From: a virus
Strand: one strand, 5' to 3'
DNA length: 40,341 nt
IMG/VR virus record: IMGVR_UViG_3300043429_000356
Location: 1-40,341 of that record
Part shown: in pieces, positions 22,908 to 30,822 of the stretch
Numbering within the stretch: position 1 is the first letter of the stretch
Layout of the letters: the number at the start of each line of letters is the position of its first letter
Translations under genes and position numbers: made by a program
Notes under the pieces: model-generated
Seen by the model: the letters and a program-made list of their open reading frames with translations, nothing else
The model's database searches: none
What the model was told of the DNA's origin: nothing

Positions 22908-23176
22908 TCGATAAGTATGGATTAAAGGAAGACCTTAAGAACGGAGTTGTTACCGTGGTATTTGAGAAGACTGATGGAACGGAACGGACCATGCGGGCTA
23001 CTCTTTCCGATCTATATGTTCCGCAAGTGGAACCTGTCATGCTATCAGAGTATGACGGACAAGTTCCAAAGACTGGTCGCCAGTTGAATGATAATGTCCA
23101 GTCAGTATGGGATATTGATGCCGGTGGTTGGCGTTCATTCCGTATCGATTCAGTAAAACAACTATTGAAGGAGTAG
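22904..23176 (+). CDS. DUF2693/WYL_2-type Sm-SH3-fold protein, 90 aa
   Basis: The pattern VVTVVFEKTDGTERTMRATL and a terminal VWDIDAGGWRSFRIDSVKQL is that of PF10902, a small SH3/Sm-like beta-barrel found in T4-type phages. Probably nucleic-acid or protein binding; exact role unknown. ATGA overlap with glutaredoxin. Confidence 0.78.
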   Translation: MIDKYGLKEDLKNGVVTVVFEKTDGTERTMRATLSDLYVPQVEPVMLSEYDGQVPKTGRQLNDNVQSVWDIDAGGWRSFRIDSVKQLLKE

Positions 23177-23178
23177 TA

Positions 23179-23274
23179 ATGGCCCATCCACACAAGAACC
23201 GACCTCGCAAGGGTCGTCGTAAGATTGGTTCAACTAAGCGTAAAGCCCGTCGTCTCAAAGGAAAGAAGAAGTAA
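23179..23274 (+). CDS. 31-residue polycationic peptide
   Basis: Starts at ATG 23179 behind GAAGGAG at ideal spacing and ends immediately before ATG 23275. It has 16 Lys/Arg plus 2 His in 31 residues (for example RPRKGRRK, KRKARR, GKKK) and no acidic residue, like a ribosomal L34-type or protamine-like tail. Probably binds nucleic acid. Neat packing between two genes supports that it is real. Confidence 0.65.
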   Translation: MAHPHKNRPRKGRRKIGSTKRKARRLKGKKK

Positions 23275-23538
23275 ATGCCTATTAACTTACCCGGTAGAAC
23301 AAAGGATGAGGACAACAAAATGCAGAATGTTCGTGTGATCAATCTCGGTCCTTCACAGGCTCCGATTAACTTTATGGATGGCCTTGCTCTTTTGTTGATC
23401 GGTCTACGATTGACCGGGCATCTTGAAACTTGGACTTGGTTAGAGGTTCTCGCACCTCTTTGGGGTCCTTTCATGGTTCACTGGTTCATTAAGCTGGTCG
23501 TCCATACCTTCTTTGCCGATGATGAGGATGAAGAATAA
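23275..23538 (+). CDS. Small phage membrane protein, 87 aa
   Basis: Two hydrophobic segments (about 35-48 and 55-75) with FMDGLALLLIGLRLTGHL and LEVLAPLWGPFMVHWFIKLV match the small protein often annotated in phages as transmembrane Fragile-X-F protein. It has an acidic C-terminal tail. ATG 23275 follows the previous stop directly; an internal ATG at 23320 is an alternative. TAATG overlap with the next gene. Confidence 0.68.
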   Translation: MPINLPGRTKDEDNKMQNVRVINLGPSQAPINFMDGLALLLIGLRLTGHLETWTWLEVLAPLWGPFMVHWFIKLVVHTFFADDEDEE

Positions 23539-23831
23539 TGTCAGCCGATAATGGTATCTACATTTTCCTAACCGAAACTGAGAAAGGCCCGGAATACCGG
23601 GTCTCTCTTGCCACGGCCATCGATAACATCTATGGTGAGTGGAATGACAAAACTGCTAAATATAATGGAGACATCCAGGCGATTGTTTCCACGTTTGGTG
23701 AGTCAGAGGTCTTTTATACCCTAAACGAGGCTCTTGACTTTGCTGAACATATAGAGAATGATATTGGCTATACGGAGGATGGAATCTGTGTGATCAGTGA
23801 TTTTAAGGATCACGGTCACATCTTTACCTGA
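23538..23831 (+). CDS. Conserved phage hypothetical protein, 97 aa
   Basis: Opens with MSADNGIYI, the hallmark of a widespread family of small phage proteins, and is an acidic alpha/beta protein. Function unknown. Confidence 0.7.
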   Translation: MSADNGIYIFLTETEKGPEYRVSLATAIDNIYGEWNDKTAKYNGDIQAIVSTFGESEVFYTLNEALDFAEHIENDIGYTEDGICVISDFKDHGHIFT

Positions 23832-23839
23832 GAGGGAAA

Positions 23840-24307
23840 ATGGCGCAGATCAAGATTTACGGATCAGCTAAAAAGATGGAAAAGCGTGAAATCAAAGAGG
23901 CGTCGATATTCTTTTGTGATAACCTACTGGGCAAAAGGCTTAGTAAGTATGTCCTTGTGAAGGTAAGATTGCGTAAGAACTTCTACAAAAACACCAAGTG
24001 TTTCGGCATGGCTACATGGACTGATATCGATGCCAAGAACCATAATCATCGGGAGTTTGAGGTAGAGATAGAGTCCGATTTGGGTCCTGTCTATCTACTA
24101 AGAACATTGGCACACGAGTTAGTCCATGTTAAGCAGTATGCCCGTAAAGAGTTGGTTGATATGTGTTCGGGTAACTATCAAATGTGGAACAAGGTAATGT
24201 ATAACGAGAACATTGTAGGCTATAAGAACCTACCATGGGAAAAAGAAGCTATCGAAAGAGAGAAAGAGTTATACGTTCTTTGGAGACAACACCAGCTTAG
24301 ATCATGA
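23840..24307 (+). CDS. SprT-like zinc metalloprotease, 155 aa
   Basis: H92-E93-L-V-H96 (LRTLAHELVHVKQY) forms the zincin site, and a downstream YKNLPWEKEAIEREK segment gives the usual third-ligand region of SprT-like proteins. Common in T4-type phages; the eukaryotic relative SPRTN cleaves DNA-protein cross-links, so a repair role is possible. RBS GAGAGGG. Its stop overlaps the ATG of the P450 gene. Confidence 0.8.
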   Translation: MAQIKIYGSAKKMEKREIKEASIFFCDNLLGKRLSKYVLVKVRLRKNFYKNTKCFGMATWTDIDAKNHNHREFEVEIESDLGPVYLLRTLAHELVHVKQYARKELVDMCSGNYQMWNKVMYNENIVGYKNLPWEKEAIEREKELYVLWRQHQLRS

Positions 24308-25437
24308 CTTATGACCCACACTCAAATGAATGGCTTCTGAATAGATTTGAAATCTATAAGGACCTTCGTGCAAGGGATAGAGCCTACTGGTGTGAAAAGT
24401 ATGGCGTGTATGTCATCACACGTTATGATGATGTTTTCTATGTCCTTAATAATCCCAAAATCTTTTCATCAGCCAAAGGTAACTTGCTTATTGAGAATGG
24501 TGAAAGGTTTGGTAAGACGTTAGGTGCCTCTGACAATCCTGTCCATAAAGAGTATAAAGACATTGTTCTACCAGCCTTTGGTAAAGAACATATGAAAAGG
24601 CTTTCGGACTCCTTTACCGAGAAGGCAACCGAACTACTATCAAACAAAGATATCATTAACATTTCAGAAGTGACGGAAGAATTGAGTGCCTGGTTCTCAA
24701 CTGAAATGTTAAACTCACCATTAGACAAAGAAGAAGCCAACCAACTAACACTACATACACACAGGCACCACCCGCTTGTATCAGTAGAACATCCAGATCC
24801 AAATGCAGATGAAAAGTTTAGACCATTATTTGCTCGTGCTAATATGAGAGCATCATCAGGACCTGGAGTGTTTAACGAATACATCAATAACAATCCAAAA
24901 CGATTACAAGTTCCTGCTTTGATACTGGGACCAATGATGACTGGACCTGGTTCAACTGGCGGCGCCTTGCAGTATCTAACATTGGATCTATTCTATGAGA
25001 ACAAGTTAGATGAGGTTCTAAACGATAGATCCCTTATACCACAGGCTGTTAATGAGTCACTCCGCTTTCGTGCGGCAGTTGGCAGATTTACCAGAACTGT
25101 TACAGAGAACGTTATACTACACGACACATTCTTGAAACCTGGTGATAGAGTTGCTATATGTTTGGAGTCTGCTAATCGTGATCCAGATAGATGGCATAAC
25201 CCTGATGAGTTCCTTATCCAAAGGACGGATAAGACGAAACATTTGGCGTGGGGACACGGAACACATGTCTGTATTGCCCTTGCTCAATCAAAGGAAATGT
25301 TACGCATATACCTGAAAGTCTTGTTAGAACAAGTAGGTAAGTATGAAATCCTTACCAAGCCGGAAGACCTAAAATATGTCTTGATGTTTGGCGGGAATAT
25401 TAGTATAATGTCTAATATCATCCTGAGGAAACTATGA
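24304..25437 (+). CDS. Cytochrome P450, 377 aa
   Basis: The sequence follows a soluble bacterial class I P450: YGVYVITRYDDVFYVLNNPKIFSS (33-56), a C-helix region HKEYKDIVLPAFG (81-93), E251-S-L-R254 (ExxR), RDPDRWHNPDEF (292-303), and a heme loop WGHGTHVC with Cys323 as thiolate ligand. Oddities: the I-helix acid/alcohol motif, normally (A/G)Gx(D/E)T, reads TGPGST (213-218) with no acid; the conserved Phe of the heme loop is Trp; CxG is CIA. It is about 20-40 residues shorter than usual. It is coupled to the SprT gene by ATGA and the next gene overlaps its end, so it belongs to the phage operon. No ferredoxin or reductase is in the window. Confidence 0.9.
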   Translation: MTYDPHSNEWLLNRFEIYKDLRARDRAYWCEKYGVYVITRYDDVFYVLNNPKIFSSAKGNLLIENGERFGKTLGASDNPVHKEYKDIVLPAFGKEHMKRLSDSFTEKATELLSNKDIINISEVTEELSAWFSTEMLNSPLDKEEANQLTLHTHRHHPLVSVEHPDPNADEKFRPLFARANMRASSGPGVFNEYINNNPKRLQVPALILGPMMTGPGSTGGALQYLTLDLFYENKLDEVLNDRSLIPQAVNESLRFRAAVGRFTRTVTENVILHDTFLKPGDRVAICLESANRDPDRWHNPDEFLIQRTDKTKHLAWGHGTHVCIALAQSKEMLRIYLKVLLEQVGKYEILTKPEDLKYVLMFGGNISIMSNIILRKL

Positions 25438-26549
25438 CAAAGGAAAAGAAAGTGAAAAGCGCAACCGTAAGACGCCCACAGTTTGCGGATGAAAAGTATC
25501 TTGGTTCTGAACCCACAGTAACCGAGGACGCCACACAGTCTGAACTGGCCACTACTTATAACTGGTTCAACTATTTTTACACAAGTGAAGATGCTAAGAA
25601 ATTTACTATCTCTTACCTCAAGAGTATCAAATATGATAAAGAGATTATTAGAAAACTGGATAGCGTCAAAGCAATCGACCTACACAACATCGGCTGGAAC
25701 TGCCGGCTACTACACAACGGTGGAACTTTGCCGACTGGCACATGGAATAGCATTGAGACAAAGATTAGAAGCCTCACGAAAGATGTTGTGGAAGAAACGC
25801 AAGATGCGGAAGAACCTGTTACCAAAGTCGTATCAATTCAAGACCGCATTAATGCGAAGGCGTCCGATCTTATTGGCGAACTTGAAGAAACTTTAGACGT
25901 TTTCTTCCAAGAAGGAGTGGTACAGTTTGATGTTAAGAAGTGGTCCCTTGAGAAGGGAATTAAACCGCAAATTGCGACGAGGATTGTCGAACACTTCCGT
26001 CCTCAATACGAAGAAATCTGTGAGGCCCAAGCCGGCAAAGACGCCGACCTTGTGGAAGCGTATAAGAAGTGGCGTAAGCCGGTTCTTAAGATCATGGGGC
26101 TTTTCATCAAGCGAATAATTGACCATATGACAGAACTACATTCTGCTGGTCAGGCTGTTCGCAAGCCACGTAAGAAGAAGGTTAAGCCTGCCCATGTTCT
26201 CGTGGCTAAGATGAACTATTGTGCCTCGGCTGATAATCTAACCAGTATAGATCCGAAAGGAATCATCGGTGCTTCGCAACTTTGGGTGTTCAATCACAAA
26301 ACTCGTAATCTTTCTGTTTATCATGCCGTGGGTCATTCAGGCCTTTCGGTCAGAGGGACTACGATTATCGGATTTGATACAGATGCTTCGATCACAAAGA
26401 AGCTAAGAAAGCCAGAAGAACAAGTCAATCAAGTTCTAAAGGCAGGCAAGGTTGACTTGCGTAACATTATGAAATGCCTAACTACTAAAGAGAGTAAGGC
26501 AACTGGTCGTATCAATGCTGAAACGATCCTTTTGAGAGTGTTAAAATGA
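25434..26549 (+). CDS. Conserved T4-like hypothetical protein, 371 aa
   Basis: Lysine-rich N-terminus, then RPQFADEKYLGSEPTVTEDATQSELATTYNWFNYFY, a block resembling large hypothetical proteins of T4-like cyanophages. The middle is helical and charged, with a basic linker RKPRKKKVK (about 243-251) before a beta-rich C-terminal domain. Possibly binds nucleic acid. ATGA overlap with the P450 gene. Confidence 0.65.
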   Translation: MTKEKKVKSATVRRPQFADEKYLGSEPTVTEDATQSELATTYNWFNYFYTSEDAKKFTISYLKSIKYDKEIIRKLDSVKAIDLHNIGWNCRLLHNGGTLPTGTWNSIETKIRSLTKDVVEETQDAEEPVTKVVSIQDRINAKASDLIGELEETLDVFFQEGVVQFDVKKWSLEKGIKPQIATRIVEHFRPQYEEICEAQAGKDADLVEAYKKWRKPVLKIMGLFIKRIIDHMTELHSAGQAVRKPRKKKVKPAHVLVAKMNYCASADNLTSIDPKGIIGASQLWVFNHKTRNLSVYHAVGHSGLSVRGTTIIGFDTDASITKKLRKPEEQVNQVLKAGKVDLRNIMKCLTTKESKATGRINAETILLRVLK

Positions 26550-26659
26550 ACATTGAAGCGTTTGGATGGACATGTATCTATCTGGGTATGGTTGTGGGTG
26601 TTGCTGCATGGTTTATTGTCATGATCACCATCTTCAAAGATTTTAAGGATAACAAATGA
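26546..26659 (+). CDS. Small membrane protein, 37 aa
   Basis: ATGA overlaps on both sides define this small gene. It encodes a single transmembrane helix (about residues 9-30) with a lysine-rich cytoplasmic tail KDFKDNK. No family recognised. Confidence 0.6.
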   Translation: MNIEAFGWTCIYLGMVVGVAAWFIVMITIFKDFKDNK

Positions 26660-27048
26660 CCGAGAAAGTAATCGAGTTCCCCAAACATAAGGTCGTCAGA
26701 GACGTACCTGCGGAAGTATTGATATCAAGACAAGCCAAAGCGGACCAAAAGTTTGCGGACTCGGTTGTTGATGAACTTTCTGGTTTCTTGCTAACAGAAC
26801 TTGATAACTATAACATTGAAGTGGCCGATAAGGTTTTTGCCAAAGACTTTGTATTGGTCGTGGATGCGTTACGTGCTGCTGTATATCGTTCACTTGCTCT
26901 TGATCATCATCTACATGGCTTCATTGATGAAAATGTTAAGCTACTTGATAACAGTGAAGGTCTAACCAAGGAACAGTTAGCAGAACGTATTGCGGAAATG
27001 ATTGAAGAAGTAGCAAAAGAAAAACTTGACAGCGGTGATAGTGAGTGA
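26656..27048 (+). CDS. Conserved T4-like hypothetical protein, 130 aa
   Basis: Starts VIEFPKHKVV, then a helical, acidic body; similar proteins accompany the exonuclease gene in T4-like marine phages. Its last codons contain the -35 box of the exonuclease promoter. Function unknown. Confidence 0.62.
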   Translation: MTEKVIEFPKHKVVRDVPAEVLISRQAKADQKFADSVVDELSGFLLTELDNYNIEVADKVFAKDFVLVVDALRAAVYRSLALDHHLHGFIDENVKLLDNSEGLTKEQLAERIAEMIEEVAKEKLDSGDSE

Positions 27049-27054
27049 TATAAT
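27026..27054 (+). promoter_or_regulatory. Consensus sigma70 promoter before the exonuclease
   Basis: TTGACA (27026-27031), exactly 17 bp, TATAAT (27049-27054), 28 bases before ATG 27082. Confidence 0.85.
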
Positions 27055-27081
27055 ACAAGTATCACAATAAAGGAATATATA

Positions 27082-27942
27082 ATGTCTTATATGCTTATCG
27101 ACCTTAATCAGGTCCTTATCTCTAACCTTATGCAGCACCTCAAGCATGTTGCTAAGGACAATGTGATAAGTGAGGATCTGGTCCGTCATATGTGCATCAA
27201 TACAATTCGTTCCAATGTAAAGCAGTTCAAAGCAAAGTATCCGAATGTGGTGCTTTGCTGTGATAACAAACATTATTGGCGCCGTGACTTCTTTCCATTT
27301 TATAAGAGCCAGCGCAAGCATGATCGTGAAGCCTCTGGTCTTGATTGGGGCATGATCTTTGACACTCTCAATAAGATTAGAGATGAACTGAAAGAGTTCT
27401 TCCCTTATAAGGTGATTGACTCTTATGGTGCTGAGGCTGATGACGTTATCGCCGTGCTAACTGCCCGTCTGGCACCGCATGGTAATGTCCTTATTCTATC
27501 GTCAGACAAGGACTTTGGCCAGCTTCAAAAGTATCCTAACGTTACACAGTATAGCCCTATTCTAAAACGTTTCATCAAGATCGACAATCCAAAGATGTTT
27601 ATCAAGGAGCATATCATCAAGGGTGATCGTGGTGACGGCGTGCCTAACTTCCTGTCGGCTGATAACACTTTCGCTGCCGGTGAACGCCAGAAGGTTATAA
27701 ATAGCAAGCGTCTACAGGAGTGGCTATCACAGGATGCGGAGACTTTCTGTACCAATGATACTATGCTTCGTGGCTTTAAGCGTAATCAAACTTTGGTTGA
27801 TTTTGACTATATCCCGAATGAGATTCAACAAAAGATTGTAGAGGCTTTTGATAACTCAAAGCCAGCTACAAAACAGAAGATGCTTGATTACTTTATCAAG
27901 AAGAACCTCAAGGCAATGATCGAATCAATCGGTGACTTTTAA
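27082..27942 (+). CDS. rnh: 5'-3' exonuclease / RNase H, T4 Rnh-like, 286 aa
   Basis: FEN-family acidic motifs are in order: LIDLNQV (Asp7), VVLCCDNKHYWRRDFFPFYKSQR, YGAEADDVIAVL (126-137), ILSSDKDFGQL, and KGDRGDGVPN (with the two Asp of the H3TH metal site). T4 Rnh removes RNA primers from lagging strands. It has a consensus promoter and the ribosome binding site AAAGGAA. Neighbouring primase, ligase and PhoH fit a replication module. Confidence 0.9.
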   Translation: MSYMLIDLNQVLISNLMQHLKHVAKDNVISEDLVRHMCINTIRSNVKQFKAKYPNVVLCCDNKHYWRRDFFPFYKSQRKHDREASGLDWGMIFDTLNKIRDELKEFFPYKVIDSYGAEADDVIAVLTARLAPHGNVLILSSDKDFGQLQKYPNVTQYSPILKRFIKIDNPKMFIKEHIIKGDRGDGVPNFLSADNTFAAGERQKVINSKRLQEWLSQDAETFCTNDTMLRGFKRNQTLVDFDYIPNEIQQKIVEAFDNSKPATKQKMLDYFIKKNLKAMIESIGDF

Positions 27943-27951
27943 GGAAACATT

Positions 27952-28386
27952 ATGAGTAGCAATAAAAACATCTATGAAGTCTTTGACGAGTTTAAGAAGG
28001 CAAAGACAAAAGAGGAACGCCTATCAATCCTTCGTAACAATGATTCCTGGGCCTTGAAGAATGTTATCATGGGTGCCTTGCATCCTGATGTTAAGTTCGT
28101 CATCAAGAAAATCCCAAACTTCAAGGCAGAGATTGCACCAGCAGGTCTGGCTTACAATCACATGACTGATGCCTTGAGTAAGGTATATCTGTTTATGGAG
28201 AACAATCCAAAGGTGTCTCCTAATCTAACATTAGAACGTAAAGAGCAACTATTGATCCAGATTTTGGAATCATTAGAGAAACATGAAGCAGAAGTTTTTG
28301 CTAACATGATCAAGAAGGATCTAAAGGTTCCTCATTTGACCGCCAAGCTGGCAAATGAGGCATTTCCTGGACTATTGCCAGAGTAA
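27952..28386 (+). CDS. DUF6433-like phage protein, 144 aa
   Basis: All-helical, with the family-like opening IYEVFDEFKKAKTKEERLSILRNNDSWALKNVIMGALHPDVKF. Conserved next to the exonuclease gene in T4-type phages; function unknown. RBS AAGGAAAC. Confidence 0.75.
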   Translation: MSSNKNIYEVFDEFKKAKTKEERLSILRNNDSWALKNVIMGALHPDVKFVIKKIPNFKAEIAPAGLAYNHMTDALSKVYLFMENNPKVSPNLTLERKEQLLIQILESLEKHEAEVFANMIKKDLKVPHLTAKLANEAFPGLLPE

Positions 28387-28401
28387 TAAGGGTGATATGA
28401 A

Positions 28402-28605
28402 ATGAAAACTCGTAAGATTGTTAATCACAAGATCGATCCAATTTATGCCGAACTTTATGAAGAAGATAAGCGATACGGCGGACCTAATCGCCTTGAACGA
28501 CCTGCCTCTGAAATGCGGGATCGCCGTCCATTAAAGAACCTCAAGAAAGCATGGATGGAACATACTGAGGATTTTGATGAGGTGGACGAGTTTTACGAAC
28601 ACTGA
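28402..28605 (+). CDS. Hypothetical charged protein, 67 aa
   Basis: Charged throughout, basic in the first half and acidic at the end (EDFDEVDEFYEH). RBS AAGGGTGATATGAA is acceptable. No motif recognised. Confidence 0.55.
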   Translation: MKTRKIVNHKIDPIYAELYEEDKRYGGPNRLERPASEMRDRRPLKNLKKAWMEHTEDFDEVDEFYEH

Positions 28606-28614
28606 AAATAGTGC

Positions 28615-28642
28615 TTGACAAATCCTTTCCGGTGTGTATAAT
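28615..28642 (+). promoter_or_regulatory. Consensus sigma70 promoter before the nuclease-like/methyltransferase pair
   Basis: TTGACA (28615-28620), 16 bp, TATAAT (28637-28642). The ATG inside the -10 box is not a start; transcription begins downstream of it. Confidence 0.8.
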
Positions 28643-28672
28643 GGACCTCATAATCTCGCTGGAAAGGAATAC

Positions 28673-29272
28673 ATGATGACTGTCGATATCAAGACCTTCC
28701 TTAAAACTGCATTCCAAAATATTCGGTCATCCAAAAGGACCGATGTTTTGCACGAGGCGGTCCTCAACCAGCTAATCCAAAATTATCCTGATTATGATAA
28801 GTATGAGTGGAGATTTGAGGAACGCATCAAGAAAGATGGTTATGGAGGCACCTTTGATATCGACATCATTGGATTTCTAAAAGGTAAAGCTAAGATTGCC
28901 ATTCTTTGTAAATGCATAAACTCCAACTATGGTAAGAATAGTAAGAATTATGCCAACACCACCATTGGCGAAGCGTATCGACTTGTATATGCGGAAGATG
29001 TTAAAATTGAAAAAGCCATCTTCGTAAACATCTACCCGACAATCTGTCCGTCTTTTGACAAATCGGGTAAGGTTAATCACTATGACAATATCGAAAAGTA
29101 TAAATCAAGAACAAATGTAGGTCAGGCACTATTCAACCTTTATGGTAAAAAGGTAGAAGAGGTGAATGTTTCGTATGATATCGAAAACATATCCAATAAG
29201 AAGTCCAAAAAGGACTTCGACGTTATCAACCCAATCAACATAAGCGAGTTTAAACTTAAATATGCAAAGTAA
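28673..29272 (+). CDS. Restriction-endonuclease-like protein, 199 aa
   Basis: ATG 28673 (or 28676) follows GGAAAGGAA; the GTG at 28634 lies upstream of the transcription start. The N-terminal 85 residues resemble a PD-(D/E)XK fold: Glu28 in the first helix, FDIDIIGFLKGKAKIAILCK with Asp62/Asp64 and Lys80. The acid of (D/E)xK is replaced (L-C-K), so activity may be reduced or the acid relocated. It overlaps the adenine-type methyltransferase gene by 11 bases under a shared promoter. A restriction partner is inferred from fold and linkage only. Confidence 0.55.
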   Translation: MMTVDIKTFLKTAFQNIRSSKRTDVLHEAVLNQLIQNYPDYDKYEWRFEERIKKDGYGGTFDIDIIGFLKGKAKIAILCKCINSNYGKNSKNYANTTIGEAYRLVYAEDVKIEKAIFVNIYPTICPSFDKSGKVNHYDNIEKYKSRTNVGQALFNLYGKKVEEVNVSYDIENISNKKSKKDFDVINPINISEFKLKYAK

Positions 29273-30041
29273 TGTTATATATCATGGCAATTGTCTGGAA
29301 GTGATGGATACATTTCCAGACAATTCAATTGACATGGTCTTTTGTGATCTTCCTTATGGAACAACACAAAACCCATGGGACATTCTAATACCATTTGATG
29401 ATCTGTGGTTAAGATACAATAGAATCGTTAAAGATGATGGTGCCATAGTATTGACTGCACAATCACCTTTCGATAAGTTGCTGGCCTGTTCTAATCTAAA
29501 ACAATTTAAGTATGAGTGGATATGGGAAAAGAACAAAGCAACAGGTCATCTAAACGCCAAAAAAATGCCTATGAAGGCACATGAAAGTGTTTTGATCTTC
29601 TACAAAAAGTTACCCGTTTATAATCCTCAGATGACAGACGGCCATAAACCTATGAACATGGTTTCTCCAAAAGATAATGTGCCTAAACCAGAAGTAACCA
29701 GAAACTATGGTCATGTTGAAAAGGTGTTGGGTAATCCTGGCGGTTCAACTATCCGCTATCCTCGTGATGTTATCAAAATACCTGTCATCAACAATGATGA
29801 TCCTAAAAAGTTTCATCCTACACAAAAGCCTATACCGTTGATTGAGTATTTCATCAGGACATATACAAATGAAGGTGATGTGGTTCTGGACAATTGTATG
29901 GGATCTGGCTCAACATGTATTGCCGCTTCCAATCAAAACAGAAAGTATATCGGCATTGAACAGTCAGAAGAATATTTCAATAAGGCCAAACAATGGATCG
30001 AAGAAGAAACTCGAGGTGGTCTATTGGCACATTTTGACTAA
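29262..30041 (+). CDS. Beta-class DNA methyltransferase (N6-adenine or N4-cytosine), 259 aa
   Basis: Motif IV is DLPYG (29-33, in place of DPPY), motif I is DNCMGSGST (210-218), and HPTQKP (185-190) precedes it. The order IV - target recognition - I defines the beta class. The complete length suggests an active enzyme. It may protect phage DNA or form a restriction-modification pair with the overlapping upstream gene. After it, 30042-30170 contains only a stem-loop/promoter cassette. Confidence 0.9.
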   Translation: MQSNVIYHGNCLEVMDTFPDNSIDMVFCDLPYGTTQNPWDILIPFDDLWLRYNRIVKDDGAIVLTAQSPFDKLLACSNLKQFKYEWIWEKNKATGHLNAKKMPMKAHESVLIFYKKLPVYNPQMTDGHKPMNMVSPKDNVPKPEVTRNYGHVEKVLGNPGGSTIRYPRDVIKIPVINNDDPKKFHPTQKPIPLIEYFIRTYTNEGDVVLDNCMGSGSTCIAASNQNRKYIGIEQSEEYFNKAKQWIEEETRGGLLAHFD

Positions 30042-30072
30042 TGTAAACACTCTACCATTTTAATAGACTTAT

Positions 30073-30164
30073 AGGTATGTAAACGGCTAAGCTACAGGTG
30101 CGACATCCTGTCGCAGGCGTTTACATACCTTTTTTGTTGCCTGTTCCGTTCCTTGTGCTATAAT
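30073..30164 (+). promoter_or_regulatory. Stem-loop plus promoter cassette, copy 1
   Basis: AGGTATGTAAACG (30073-30085) is a perfect 13-bp inverse of 30118-30130, enclosing a second hairpin TGCGACA-TCC-TGTCGCA (30099-30115). Six Ts follow (30130-30135), so it can act as a terminator. A promoter TTGCCT (30137-30142), 16 bp, TATAAT (30159-30164) comes next, with predicted start at or near ATG 30171. Confidence 0.8.
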
Positions 30165-30170
30165 GTGAAC

Positions 30171-30491
30171 ATGATCAAAAAGCGCAAAGCCCGTTCCGAC
30201 CGTAAGCATGTCATATATTCTTTGTCCGTCAATGGCTTAGAATATATCGGCGTTACGTATGTCGACCGTTCAGCCGTGTCCAAGTCTGTTATCCGTCGCT
30301 GGCAAAAGCATATCCGCCGTGCCTTGACCGAAGGCAAGGACTGGGCCTTATGCAAGGCGATACGGAAATACGGTCCGGATGCTTTCGAGGTCTGCTATTA
30401 TGAGGTGGTGCGAGGCAAGACGGAGGCGCACCACCGTGAGCGGGAACTGATCCGTGACCTATGCCCTGCCCTCAATACGGACGTTCGCTGA
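30171..30491 (+). CDS. GIY-YIG nuclease-like protein, 106 aa
   Basis: A minimal GIY-YIG domain: VIYSLSVNGLEYIGVTY (about 14-30), a central Arg/Lys-rich helix (RRWQKHIRRA), KYGPDAFEVCYYEVV, and a catalytic-type Glu in HHRERELI. It is a stand-alone nuclease domain without a DNA-binding module. The TATAAT box ends 7 bases before the ATG, so the message may be leaderless; in-frame GTGs at 30153 and 30165 are less likely. Confidence 0.75.
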   Translation: MIKKRKARSDRKHVIYSLSVNGLEYIGVTYVDRSAVSKSVIRRWQKHIRRALTEGKDWALCKAIRKYGPDAFEVCYYEVVRGKTEAHHRERELIRDLCPALNTDVR

Positions 30492-30503
30492 ATGACAACA
30501 AAA

Positions 30504-30573
30504 GGGTGCGTCATCCTGTCGCACCCCCATCCTGCCAGTTTACATTGACAATGCCGTTCCGTTGTGCTATTCT
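30504..30573 (+). promoter_or_regulatory. Stem-loop plus promoter cassette, copy 2
   Basis: GGGTGCG (30504-30510) pairs with CGCACCC (30520-30526), the same core as copy 1 but with a T-T mismatch in the upper stem and without the long outer arms. Promoter TTGACA (30545-30550), 17 bp, TATTCT (30568-30573), with the shared CCGTTCCGTTGTGC spacer sequence. Confidence 0.7.
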
Positions 30574-30601
30574 TAGGCATAATCTGAAAAGGAAAGTAAA
30601 C

Positions 30602-30820
30602 ATGAACGCTGCTGATCGCTTCACAAAACGCAATCTTAAACTTAACTATAACACCCTTGAAGCCCTGTCTACATACTTTGAAAATGGCGGCACAATCACT
30701 GTATGTAAACAAGGTAGACGGTCTAAGGCCAATACCTCGTTTCCATTGATTAAAGGTACCGTGTCGAATGTAGGTGCTAAATCGGTTGGTCTTAAATCTC
30801 AAGGCTTAAAAGGAAGATAA
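30602..30820 (+). CDS. Hypothetical basic protein, 72 aa
   Basis: ATG 30602 follows AAAAGGAAAG downstream of cassette 2, so the reading frame extending further upstream is not used. Basic, Gly/Ser/Lys-rich C-terminus (GLKSQGLKGR). No family recognised; position suggests an early gene. Confidence 0.62.
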   Translation: MNAADRFTKRNLKLNYNTLEALSTYFENGGTITVCKQGRRSKANTSFPLIKGTVSNVGAKSVGLKSQGLKGR

Positions 30821-30822
30821 TC

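Noticed and set aside
23037-23474. 145-codon minus-strand ORF
   Set aside because: It is antisense to three well-packed plus-strand genes and has no start signals.
28642-28671. Use of GTG 28634 or ATG 28642 as start of the restriction-like gene
   Set aside because: Both are in or before the -10 box, upstream of the predicted transcription start; ATG 28673 has a strong ribosome site.
30398-30802. 134-codon minus-strand ORF
   Set aside because: Antisense to the GIY-YIG gene, cassette 2 and the next gene; no promoter or ribosome site on that strand.
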